Source: Pedobacter cryotolerans (GTDB lineage Bacteria; Bacteroidota; Bacteroidia; Sphingobacteriales; Sphingobacteriaceae). Taken from it: a stretch of DNA of 64,000 nt. The DNA lies in contig NZ_SWBO01000009.1 in assembly GCF_005116475.1 (NCBI RefSeq), positions 177 to 64,176 of the forward strand, in the 5' to 3' direction. The notes beneath the pieces were generated by a model that was given only the letters and a program-made list of their open reading frames with translations, ran no database searches and was not told where the DNA came from. A program made the position numbers and the translations under genes. Positions 56,976 through 64,000 of the stretch are shown piece by piece (the stretch's first letter is position 1; each line of letters begins with the position of its first letter).

Positions 56976-57029
56976 GTACGTGGAGACACGTACCACGGCT
57001 TGATGCCTTGGTTTGTGTCTTCACGAACC
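56976..57029. repeat. Paired-hairpin intergenic repeat
   Basis: GTACGTG-GAGA-CACGTAC (56976-56993) and GGTTTGTG-TCTT-CACGAACC (57010-57029) are two hairpins whose core sequences are inverted versions of each other (GTGGAGACAC / GTGTCTTCAC), separated by CACGGCTTGATGCCTT. It looks like a small transposable palindrome unit. It follows the DUF1398 stop, between it and the HerA gene. Confidence 0.7.
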
Positions 57030-57063
57030 ATATGTTTTTTCTTCCTAAATTTTTAAACAGTTT

Positions 57064-57507
57064 CTAAGCTTTATTGGCCGGTATTTTCTCCGTTAGCATT
57101 TTGTTGCCTTGCAAATCGTAATAAGTGCAAGTCATTTCTTTCATATCTAAAATCCATTTTTCTACACCAATTTCGGCAGCTTCGGCACAAAAGGTTAGGT
57201 AATCGGTTTTGCCTGATTGGTGAATTTTTAATATAGCTTTTAAATCTTCTTTATCGCTATCTGTATTGATTTTTTTTGCCTCCCATTTTGGCGGAGCAGC
57301 GATGGTGTATTCATTTTCTCCATGATATTTTATATGCCCATCTGAAAGAAAATGTTCATAAGCAATTACACCCATTTCTTTTATTTCTTGGATATAGTTT
57401 GGAAAATCTGCACCACTTCTAGTTTTAGCGTGTGCTGCTTTAATTTGTTCTAAGGTGAATTTTTCACCATCATTTGTGTTGTTTTGAACCATTGCGTATA
57501 CTGCCAT
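57064..57507 (-). CDS. DUF1398 family protein
   Basis: 147 residues; MVQNN (Met6) is an alternative start. Family features: FTLEQIKAAHAKTRSGADFP, YIQEIKEMGVIAYEHFLSDG, then DLKAILKIHQSGKTDYLTFC and GVEKWILDMKEMTCTYYD. Members such as E. coli YbcV have no defined function. The gene is bounded by an inverted pair of the TTTAAACAGTTTCT sequence (57049-57065 and 57526-57540). Confidence 0.85.
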   Translation of the reverse strand: MAVYAMVQNNTNDGEKFTLEQIKAAHAKTRSGADFPNYIQEIKEMGVIAYEHFLSDGHIKYHGENEYTIAAPPKWEAKKINTDSDKEDLKAILKIHQSGKTDYLTFCAEAAEIGVEKWILDMKEMTCTYYDLQGNKMLTEKIPANKA

Positions 57508-57525
57508 AATGAATAATTTTAATTT

Positions 57526-57662
57526 AGAAACTGTTTAAATTTCAACCAAATAATTTTCATAATGAGTAGTCACCCTGAGCGTAGTCGAAGGGTTTAATGT
57601 AAGGGTCTTCGACTACGCTCAGACTGACACTGATTTTTATGAAATATTTTTAAACAGTTTCT
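57526..57662. mobile_element. MITE-like 137-bp palindromic element
   Basis: Terminal inverted repeats AGAAACTGTTTAAA (57526-57539) and TTTAAACAGTTTCT (57649-57662) enclose long imperfect arms. The arms include ACCCTGAGCGTAGTCGAAGGG (split around 57570-57590) and its complement CTTCGACTACGCTCAG (57608-57623). A third, solitary copy of the terminal sequence lies at 57049-57065. The element is non-coding and would need a transposase in trans. Confidence 0.65.
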
Positions 57663-57709
57663 TGATCAAAATTCTGTTTTTGTTCAAAATTAAAATTGTA
57701 AAAAATCGT

Positions 57710-58467
57710 TTATTTTTCGAATTTATCTGGTGTTTCTCCAGTAAAATTTTTAAAATCGTGTATCAAGTGTGCTTGATCGAAGTAATTGTTTTCATCACAG
57801 ATAACCGCAAAAGGTTTTTTCTCTTTAAGATTTTCTAACACCGAATTGAAACGTATAATGGAAGCAAACTTTTTAGGTGTTGTGCCAACAATTTGTCTAA
57901 AACGTTTTTCTAGAGGGCTTTGGCTAATAAATAGCATTTCGCTAAGTTGTTTTATTTTAATATTACCTTTTGTTTGATGGATGTATTAATGGCTTGCGTA
58001 ATTAATAAATCTTCTTTTTTATTTAATAAGTGCTGTAATAGAAAGTTTTCTACAACCATTATTCTGTGTTGGTCTGTAGTTGCTTTATTTAGCAAATCTT
58101 CTACTTTATCTATTTCTGCTTTTGCAAGTAAATAATCAAGACTTATGCTTTGGTTAAATAGTTCGTTAATTGGATTTTTGAAGAAATGAGCTGCACCAAT
58201 TTCATTAAAGAAAACCAATATAGATCCAATATTTACGGATGGTTTAAAGATTTTATATTGGTCTTGTAAACCAGTAATTCCAATGGCTGCTAGATTATTT
58301 TCCTCGTTTTTATTTAGGTAGGCTAATTTTCCTTTATATTGAAAACCAATAACTAAGCCTGTTGTTGCAAAAACTTTATAGCTAGCATCATCAGTTGCTT
58401 CTGAGATAATCAAATGCTTAATGTAGGGTTTTAATCTATCTGAAGGAATTATCTTTTCAAACCTCAT
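57710..58467 (-). pseudogene. AraC-family regulator interrupted by a one-base frameshift
   Basis: The N-terminal frame (58467-57952, 171 residues, MRFEKIIPSDRLKPYIKHLI) is a DUF6597-type ligand domain and ends abnormally in KQKVILK. A second frame (57937-57710) continues as the rest of an AraC DNA-binding domain (FISQSPLEKRFRQIVGTTPK, KFASIIRFNSVL, then FDQAHLIHDFKNFTGETPDK). One extra base in the TTTT run at 57968-57971 fuses them into about 252 residues, a normal length (joint KQKGNIKIKQLSEM). Either a real inactivation or a homopolymer error. It is last in an operon with the CAT and HAD genes. Confidence 0.8.
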
Positions 58468-58476
58468 AACAGTTGA

Positions 58477-59100
58477 TTATAGATTCATCCGTTTTTGAAA
58501 TTCATCAACAAACAAACTCACATGATAGCCATCTGCCAATGCATGATTAACATGAATAGAAAGTGGCATCGTTTTTTTGCCATTTTCATCTGTCATTTTG
58601 CCAAATGAAAATTTTGGACAGCTATCTTTAAAAGAGAAACTGCGAGCATGTGATAAAGAGGTGAATTTTAAAAATGGCATAGCCGATATATGAATTACAT
58701 TGGCATTATTTCCATTGAGGTTTAACCCATTAGAATTTCTAACATTTTCTATTTCTAGTTTTGCTGACGACTGAAATTCATCAAAATCTGAAAAATAATC
58801 GATATACGAAAAACCAAAGCTATTATCTGGGCGATTAATTACAGCAGAAGCATTTACTTGGTCGTAAACATAGATTTGGTTATCTTCTATCCTGAACCTA
58901 AAATTTTCAATAGCATTCGCTGCTGCTAATGATTGATGTAAGTAATACAAGAAAAAGCCTATGCCTTCTTTTTTGCATTTTTCATAAGCTATGGTGCAAT
59001 CTATATCTACAGTAACACCAAAAAATGGTTCATCAAAACTATTAAAGAAATTAAAATGGTCTTTTCTTGCCCAGTTTTCTAAATCAAATAGCTTTTTCAT
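58477..59100 (-). CDS. Chloramphenicol acetyltransferase-like (CatA family) protein
   Basis: 207 residues. Trimeric CAT fold: RKDHFNFFNSFDEPFFGVTV, FFLYYLHQSLAAANAIENFR, FGFSYIDYFSDFDEF and the active-site His in VNHALADGYHVSLF (canonical HHAVCDG; the first His is Asn). Its start overlaps the HAD stop by one base. It may acetylate chloramphenicol or another hydroxyl compound; resistance cannot be concluded from sequence. Confidence 0.85.
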   Translation of the reverse strand: MKKLFDLENWARKDHFNFFNSFDEPFFGVTVDIDCTIAYEKCKKEGIGFFLYYLHQSLAAANAIENFRFRIEDNQIYVYDQVNASAVINRPDNSFGFSYIDYFSDFDEFQSSAKLEIENVRNSNGLNLNGNNANVIHISAMPFLKFTSLSHARSFSFKDSCPKFSFGKMTDENGKKTMPLSIHVNHALADGYHVSLFVDEFQKRMNL

Positions 59101-59789
59101 TATTTAAGGAAGGTTAGTATTTCGGTAATAGTTTCTGCCGATTTAAAATTATCATGTTCTACATTATGTTCTACAACTTCGTGAGCCCAAGTGGTATGAA
59201 ATGGAACATGAATGGCATGTGCGCCAATTGCCAGTACGGGCAAAACATCAGATTTAAGAGAATTGCCAATCATTAAAAAATTTTCTGGTTTGCAGTCTAG
59301 GTGTTTTAATAATTTTAGGTAATCCTTTTCGTGTTTTTCGCTCATAATTTCGATATGATGAAAATAATTTTCTAATCCAGATTTTTGCAGTTTTCTTTCT
59401 TGGTCTAACAAATCACCTTTGGTGGCAACAACTAAACGATAATCTTCTTTTAATGCTGATAAAACTGTTTCAACTCCATCCAACAATTCGATTGGTTTAT
59501 TGAGTTGTTCTTTGCCAAATTCGATGGCTTTTGCAATCATTGTTAAACTGGCAGTTCCTTCAGTAACTTCTAAAATAGTTTCTATCATCGAAAGCATAAA
59601 ACCTTTAATGCCATAACCATATAACGGAAGATTTCTTATTTCTATTTTAAATAATTCTGCGGCAACGCTATGCATTGGCAGATAATCTTCTAATAAAGCA
59701 CAAAATTTGTCTTCGGCTTCGCGAAAATAAGGTTCGTTTACCCATAAAGTATCGTCGGCATCAAATGCGATGACTTTAATATTGTTCAT
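59100..59789 (-). CDS. HAD family hydrolase
   Basis: 229 residues. Motif I VIAFDADDTLWVN (D9, D11), motif II Thr in VVATKGDL, motif III Lys in KHEKDYLKLL and motif IV MIGNSLKSD with the downstream Asp. The helical cap follows motif I. Probably a phosphatase; substrate unknown. First gene of the HAD-CAT-AraC operon. Confidence 0.88.
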   Translation of the reverse strand: MNNIKVIAFDADDTLWVNEPYFREAEDKFCALLEDYLPMHSVAAELFKIEIRNLPLYGYGIKGFMLSMIETILEVTEGTASLTMIAKAIEFGKEQLNKPIELLDGVETVLSALKEDYRLVVATKGDLLDQERKLQKSGLENYFHHIEIMSEKHEKDYLKLLKHLDCKPENFLMIGNSLKSDVLPVLAIGAHAIHVPFHTTWAHEVVEHNVEHDNFKSAETITEILTFLK

Positions 59790-59956
59790 TTTAGATGTTG
59801 TTTTGAAGTAAAAGTAGGGAATGTTAACATTAAGGAATGAAGAAGATTAAGTCTGGTTGAAGAATTAAATAATTTTAAAGGTTTTGCTTTTCAAAAGATT
59901 TTAAAAGGAGATTGCCGCGTCGTGCCTCCTCGCAAAGACGATTTTACGGACAAGAA

Positions 59957-59983
59957 AAGGCCGAGGGGAAAACCCTCAACCTT
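59957..59983 (-). terminator. Terminator of the M42 peptidase gene
   Basis: On the minus strand AAGGTTGAGGG pairs with CCCTCGGCCTT using two G-U pairs, followed by TTCTTG. The stem is stable only as minus-strand RNA, which fits the gene at 60008. A fragment of a CCTCCTCGCAAAGACG repeat lies next to it (59920-59945). Confidence 0.7.
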
Positions 59984-60007
59984 CTATCTTCAAACCCTCA
60001 ACCTTTC

Positions 60008-61126
60008 TTAAGAGAACTCTCTAAAATCTTGGTCGGCTTTAATGTTTAATAAACTTTGATAAATTAGGTTGATTACATTATCAACATCTTCTTTATGCAC
60101 CATTTCTACCGTGGTGTGCATGTAACGTAATGGTAAAGAAATTAATGCCGAAGGTACACCGCCGTTTGAGTACGCAAAAGCATCTGTATCCGTTCCGGTA
60201 GAACGTGATGAAGCTTGACGTTGGAATGGAATATTATTTTTCTCTGCGGTTTTAATCAACAATTTATTCAAATTAGTTTGTACTGCTGGCGCATAAGAAA
60301 CTACCGGACCTTTACCACATGCTAAATCACCTTGTGTAATTTTGTTGATCATAGGCGTTGTAGTGTCATGTGTTACATCTGTTATAATTGCCACATTTGG
60401 CTTAATGCGTTGTGCAATCATTTCAGCACCACGTAAACCAATTTCTTCTTGTACCGAGTTAACAATGTATAAACCAAAGGGTAGTTTTTGCTTATTTTCT
60501 TTCAATAAACGAGCTACTTCGGCAATCATAAAACCACCTACACGGTTGTCTAAAGCTCTGCCCACATAGTAACGATCGTTTAAAACCATAAACTCATCTT
60601 CATAAGTAATTACGCAACCCACATGTATGCCTAATTTTTCTACTTCTTCTTTGCTGGTGCAACCACAATCTAAAAAGATATTTTTCAATTCTGGAGCCTG
60701 TTCTTTATCGCCATGGCGAGTGTGGATAGCTGGCCAGCCAAAAACAGCTTTAACCAATCCTTTTTCGGTATGGATATTAACACGTTTTGAAGGTGCAATC
60801 TGATGGTCTGATCCGCCGTTGCGAATTACATAAATTAAGCCATCGCTAGTAATGTAATTTACATACCATGAAATTTCATCGGCATGTGCCTCAATTACCA
60901 CTTTAAAAGCAGCTTTAGGATTAATAACGCCTACCGCAGTACCATAATTATCGATAAAACTCTCATCAATATATGGTTTTAAATAATCTAACCATAATTT
61001 CTGTCCTTCCCACTCATAACCAGTAGGAGCGGGGTTGTTGATGTATTTTTCTAGAAATTGAACCGATTTTTTAGTTACAACTGGAGTATGTTTTTTCTTG
61101 TTTTCTTCTTCTTTTTTCTTTGCCAT
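60008..61126 (-). CDS. M42 family metallopeptidase
   Basis: 372 residues from MAKKKEEENKKK; an upstream in-frame Met (61150) is less likely because it overlaps the palindromic repeat. Metal and catalytic residues: His in IEAHADEISW, Asp in RALDNRVGG, the Glu pair in SVQEEIGLRGA, Asp in ITDVTHD and His in HTTVEMVHKED. M42 enzymes are dinuclear-zinc aminopeptidases, often large oligomers. The Lys/Glu-rich N-terminus is extra. Confidence 0.93.
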   Translation of the reverse strand: MAKKKEEENKKKHTPVVTKKSVQFLEKYINNPAPTGYEWEGQKLWLDYLKPYIDESFIDNYGTAVGVINPKAAFKVVIEAHADEISWYVNYITSDGLIYVIRNGGSDHQIAPSKRVNIHTEKGLVKAVFGWPAIHTRHGDKEQAPELKNIFLDCGCTSKEEVEKLGIHVGCVITYEDEFMVLNDRYYVGRALDNRVGGFMIAEVARLLKENKQKLPFGLYIVNSVQEEIGLRGAEMIAQRIKPNVAIITDVTHDTTTPMINKITQGDLACGKGPVVSYAPAVQTNLNKLLIKTAEKNNIPFQRQASSRSTGTDTDAFAYSNGGVPSALISLPLRYMHTTVEMVHKEDVDNVINLIYQSLLNIKADQDFREFS

Positions 61127-61144
61127 AATTTTTTTATTTAATAT

Positions 61145-61205
61145 CGTCATCCTGAACTTGTTTCAGGATCATTTAAACAGATGCTGAAATAAATTCAGCA
61201 TGACG
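61145..61205. repeat. Palindromic intergenic repeat (GTCATCCTGAA ... TTCAGCATGAC)
   Basis: CGTCATCCTGAACTTGTTTC, AGGATC, then GATGCTGAAATAAATTCAGC and ATGACG: the whole is a palindrome built of two smaller hairpins. Degenerate relatives lie near 8758-8845, 25453, 25717 and 57570. It is typical of Sphingobacteriaceae genomes. Confidence 0.88.
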
Positions 61206-61211
61206 TAATCT

Positions 61212-61619
61212 TTAAAATTTCATTTCCATTCTTACAAAATCAATACCGCTTGATGAATAGGTTTGATTAGTTTCTGTAAAGCCAAATTTAGCATAAAATT
61301 CTTTGGCATTTACCCTTGCATTGCACCACAGTTTCGTCAATTTTTGTACTTCACAGAAGTCAATTAAATAGTTGAGCAATTGAGCGCCAAATCCTTTGTG
61401 TTGGGATTCGGGTAAAACTCCCATTTTTCTAAACTGCCCCACATCACCTTCTGTGAAAAGAGAAACTACGCCAATTAATTCATAGTTCTCATAAATACCA
61501 AAATGGATGCCATCAAAATCGTTTTCCAATTTTACAAAATCATAAGGTTGTTCGGGGTACATGGCTAAATGTCTGATACGCCAAGTTAATGCTGGAAATA
61601 TTTGTTCTACAACTGCCAT
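61212..61619 (-). CDS. GNAT family N-acetyltransferase
   Basis: 135 residues. Acetyl-CoA site RKMGVLPESQHKGFGAQLLN (Q..G.G pattern), then NARVNAKEFYAKFGFTETN. Small single-domain GNAT; substrate unknown. Confidence 0.9.
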   Translation of the reverse strand: MAVVEQIFPALTWRIRHLAMYPEQPYDFVKLENDFDGIHFGIYENYELIGVVSLFTEGDVGQFRKMGVLPESQHKGFGAQLLNYLIDFCEVQKLTKLWCNARVNAKEFYAKFGFTETNQTYSSSGIDFVRMEMKF

Positions 61620-61734
61620 TTTTAAAAAGTTAAATGTAAGATGGAAAATGTATCGTTAAGACGAAATTAAGAATGTTTCTTTCATATCAATTTTTTTAAT
61701 CCATCTTCCTTTTTACATTTCCCATCTTCCATTT

Positions 61735-63276
61735 TTAAAGTGGGATGTTTCCATGTTTTTTTCTAGGATTATTAACTACCTTATTCTCCAACATCTTAAA
61801 TGCCTTGATTAATTTGATACGAGTTTGTGAAGGTTCAATAACTTCATCAACAAAACCACGTTCGGCAGCACGATAAGGGTTTGCGAAAATATCAGAGTAT
61901 AATTTTTCTTTTTCTAGCCATTTCTCTTGTTGATTTTCTGCCGCAGTAATTTCTTTTTTAAAGATAATTTCTGCAGCTCCTTTTGCACCCATCACTGCAA
62001 TTTCTGCACTCGGCCAAGCATAATTCATATCTGCACCAATGTGTTTGCTATTCATTACGTCGTATGCACCACCATAAGCTTTACGAGTAATTACGGTAAT
62101 TCGTGGTACAGTAGCTTCGCTAAATGCATATAAAAGTTTTGCGCCATTGGTAATAATTCCATTCCACTCTTGATCTGTGCCAGGTAAAAAACCGGGTACA
62201 TCTTCTAAAACTAAAAGTGGGATATTGAAACAATCGCAGAAACGAACAAAACGTGCTGCTTTGGTTGATGAATTGCTATCTAACACGCCAGCTAAATAGG
62301 CAGGTTGATTAGCAACAATGCCAATACTTCTTCCTGCTAAGCGAGCAAAGCCGACAACAATATTTTCTGCATAGGCTGCATGAACTTCAAAAAAGCTATC
62401 ACTATCCGTAATTTGCGCTATCACATCTCGTATATCGTACGGTTGACTAGCGATTTCTGGTAAAAGTGTATCAAGGCTTAAACGTTTTTCATCACCAGTT
62501 TCATAAGGTAAATTTGCGGGTGTTTCTTCACAGTTTTGCGGTACATAACTTAAAAGTTTTTTTAAGTAATTAATGGCTTCAATTTCATTAGCGCAGGCGA
62601 AATGCGTAACACCAGATTTGGTAGCATGAGTTGTTGCCCCGCCCAATTCTTCAGAACTTACCTCTTCATGGGTTACCGTTTTTACCACGTTTGGACCGGT
62701 TACAAACATGTAAGATGTATTTTCAACCATCAAGATAAAATCTGTAATGGCAGGAGAGTATACAGCGCCACCAGCACAAGGACCCATAATGGCAGATAAT
62801 TGTGGAATAACACCAGAAGCCTGCACGTTTTTGTAAAAAATATCAGCATATCCGCCTAATGAAACAACGCCTTCTTGTATACGAGCGCCTCCGCTATCAT
62901 TTAAACCAATTAATGGAGCGCCATTTTTCATGGCCATATCCATTATTTTACAAATTTTTTCGGCATGAGTTTCAGAAAGTGACCCACCAAAAACAGTAAA
63001 ATCTTGAGAGAAAACATAGGTTAATCGTCCGTTTATAGTTCCATATCCAGTTACTACGCCATCGCCAAGGTATTTTTCTCGCTCCATACCAAAATCGGTG
63101 CTGCGGTGTGTAACCAACATGCCAATTTCCTCAAAACTTCCTTCATCCATTAAAAAATGAATACGTTCTCTAGCAGTTAGTTTTCCTTTTTTATGCTGAC
63201 TATCTATACGAGCTTGGCCGCCGCCTAAATGAGCTTGTACTATTTTGTTTTGTAAGATATCAATCCTATTTTTCAT
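61735..63276 (-). CDS. Acyl-CoA carboxylase beta subunit (carboxyltransferase)
   Basis: 513 residues from [20 protein letters not shown]; an in-frame Met at 63336 would add 20 odd residues. Carboxyltransferase motifs: [96 protein letters not shown] and [11 protein letters not shown]. Similar to propionyl-/methylcrotonyl-CoA carboxylase beta chains. The biotin-carrying alpha subunit is not in the window. Confidence 0.95.
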   Translation of the reverse strand: MKNRIDILQNKIVQAHLGGGQARIDSQHKKGKLTARERIHFLMDEGSFEEIGMLVTHRSTDFGMEREKYLGDGVVTGYGTINGRLTYVFSQDFTVFGGSLSETHAEKICKIMDMAMKNGAPLIGLNDSGGARIQEGVVSLGGYADIFYKNVQASGVIPQLSAIMGPCAGGAVYSPAITDFILMVENTSYMFVTGPNVVKTVTHEEVSSEELGGATTHATKSGVTHFACANEIEAINYLKKLLSYVPQNCEETPANLPYETGDEKRLSLDTLLPEIASQPYDIRDVIAQITDSDSFFEVHAAYAENIVVGFARLAGRSIGIVANQPAYLAGVLDSNSSTKAARFVRFCDCFNIPLLVLEDVPGFLPGTDQEWNGIITNGAKLLYAFSEATVPRITVITRKAYGGAYDVMNSKHIGADMNYAWPSAEIAVMGAKGAAEIIFKKEITAAENQQEKWLEKEKLYSDIFANPYRAAERGFVDEVIEPSQTRIKLIKAFKMLENKVVNNPRKKHGNIPL

Positions 63277-63493
63277 CTTTAAACTGAATTTTTTTAAAAG
63301 TAAACAATAGCTTTGATTTTGCAAATTTGTAAGCAACTAGGGAACTTTAAATGTGTAAATTGTTTGATTTATAAAGTGCTTGTATAGAGCTAATTTGTAA
63401 AAATGTCGTTTTATATTGCATTTTTATTACGATAATCTTTTAATATTGCGCACTATAAAACCTATTTTTGATTTTATTGAAGCTAATTAAAAT

Positions 63494-63832
63494 ATGTTGC
63501 TAAGAAAATACCGTTTGCTTATAACCATAGCCTTTATGGGTATCTTTGCAATAAAGATGGTAATTTCTGGTGCGCCAGTAATTTTTACTCATTTAGATAG
63601 AAGTTTGATGAATGCTGTTATTATGCAACTTGAGGTTGAAAATAATGGTGATGAAACGCAGAAAGTTAGCTTGAAACTTGTTGAATGTAAACAAATGTTT
63701 CAACGTTTTGATCTTACTTACATTCCTATTGAAATTGACTACGGTGTAAGTAATAGTTTTATAGAGCATTCGCGGAGATATGTAGATCCTCATCATCCCT
63801 CAGTACCCACACCTCCTCCCAACTTTTCTTAA
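63494..63832 (+). CDS. Hypothetical membrane-anchored protein
   Basis: 112 residues. One N-terminal membrane or signal segment (about 8-30, LLITIAFMGIFAIKMVISGA), a hydrophilic part with one Cys, and a Pro-rich end (HHPSVPTPPPNFS). No family recognised. A TATTTTTG -7 element lies at 63463-63470. Confidence 0.55.
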   Translation: MLLRKYRLLITIAFMGIFAIKMVISGAPVIFTHLDRSLMNAVIMQLEVENNGDETQKVSLKLVECKQMFQRFDLTYIPIEIDYGVSNSFIEHSRRYVDPHHPSVPTPPPNFS

Positions 63833-63925
63833 TTTTTTTGTTGCCTTCGCTTTATAATGCAAATTTGTTTTTTGCTAGGCGATTGAGTGTTTTAGGAAAT
63901 TTAATAGTGTTTAACAAAGTATGTT

Positions 63926-64000
63926 ATGGGAAACGAGAATTCGAACTCGAGTATGTTCGATTTTAAGAAATATTTATCAAAAAAGAATTTAAAGAAAGAT
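63926..64000 (+). CDS. 5' end of a gene cut by the window edge
   Basis: 25 codons in frame to the edge: MGNENSNSSMFDFKKYLSKK NLKKD (continuous). The basic amphipathic start ending KKNLKKD resembles the cytoplasmic N-terminus of SulP-type anion transporters, but this is too short to decide. Confidence 0.45.
   Translation, partial: MGNENSNSSMFDFKKYLSKKNLKKD

Noticed and set aside
58477-59100. Calling the CAT-like gene a chloramphenicol resistance determinant
   Set aside because: Fold and active-site His are present, but xenobiotic acetyltransferases of this family act on varied substrates and the His pair is altered.

Overview
The window is about 64 kb of AT-rich DNA from a member of the Bacteroidetes, most likely Sphingobacteriaceae (Pedobacter-like). 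The evidence is Bacteroidetes-type promoters (TTTG, 19 bp, TAnnTTTG), type IX secretion parts (a type B C-terminal sorting domain, PorP/SprF, a PorE-like OmpA protein), Bacteroidetes-only protein families, and many GTCAT..TGA palindromic intergenic repeats of the kind common in that family. The genus is an inference. I see no rRNA, tRNA, CRISPR array or insertion sequence.

Region 1 (1-20.7 kb) is a cell-surface locus. It starts inside a collagen-like protein gene whose 3' end carries a frameshift. An OmpH/Skp-like chaperone follows. Then comes a three-gene cassette present twice (2586-8489 and 9128-14968): a fibre-like protein, a large Ca-binding TSP3 protein and a small secreted protein. The six cassette proteins share a ~50-residue module placed at the N-terminus, at the C-terminus or twice per protein. 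Next are a DUF11-repeat protein with a type B T9SS sorting domain, PorP/SprF, and a TPR/PD40/CarboxypepD/OmpA protein like PorE. Two sigma-54-like promoters, upstream of 9128 and of porP, share an upstream motif pair with identical 39-bp internal spacing. The motif-to-promoter distance differs by 11 bp, about one helical turn. This suggests one enhancer-binding regulator controls the locus.

Region 2 (20.7-26 kb) holds small and accessory genes: a receiver-like protein lacking the usual phospho-acceptor, a VF530-type DNA-binding protein, a ThuA-like protein, a Pr6Pr membrane protein, a HigBA toxin-antitoxin pair with a readable promoter and operator, an unknown gene, and a 185-bp direct repeat.

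Region 3 (26-47.6 kb) is the str/S10/spc/alpha ribosomal cluster: rpsL, rpsG, fusA, rpsJ // rplC through rplQ, with secY, map, infA and rpoA. It is split after rpsJ by a terminator, an opposite-strand coiled-coil gene, a TauE/SafE exporter and a DUF1634 gene, and it restarts at a new promoter before rplC. Internal promoters precede rpsH and probably infA. The ribosomal promoters share a pyrimidine-rich initially transcribed sequence (GTCCCT-like).

Region 4 (47.6-64 kb) is mixed housekeeping: a GMC oxidoreductase with its small subunit, a methyltransferase, dnaK with a sigma-54-like promoter, a sugar-phosphate nucleotidyltransferase, a HerA-like ATPase, DUF1398, a frameshifted AraC regulator in an operon with a CAT-like acetyltransferase and a HAD hydrolase, an M42 peptidase, a GNAT enzyme, an acyl-CoA carboxylase beta subunit, a small membrane-anchored protein and the first 25 codons of another gene. 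The spacers hold palindromic repeats, including a 137-bp MITE-like element.
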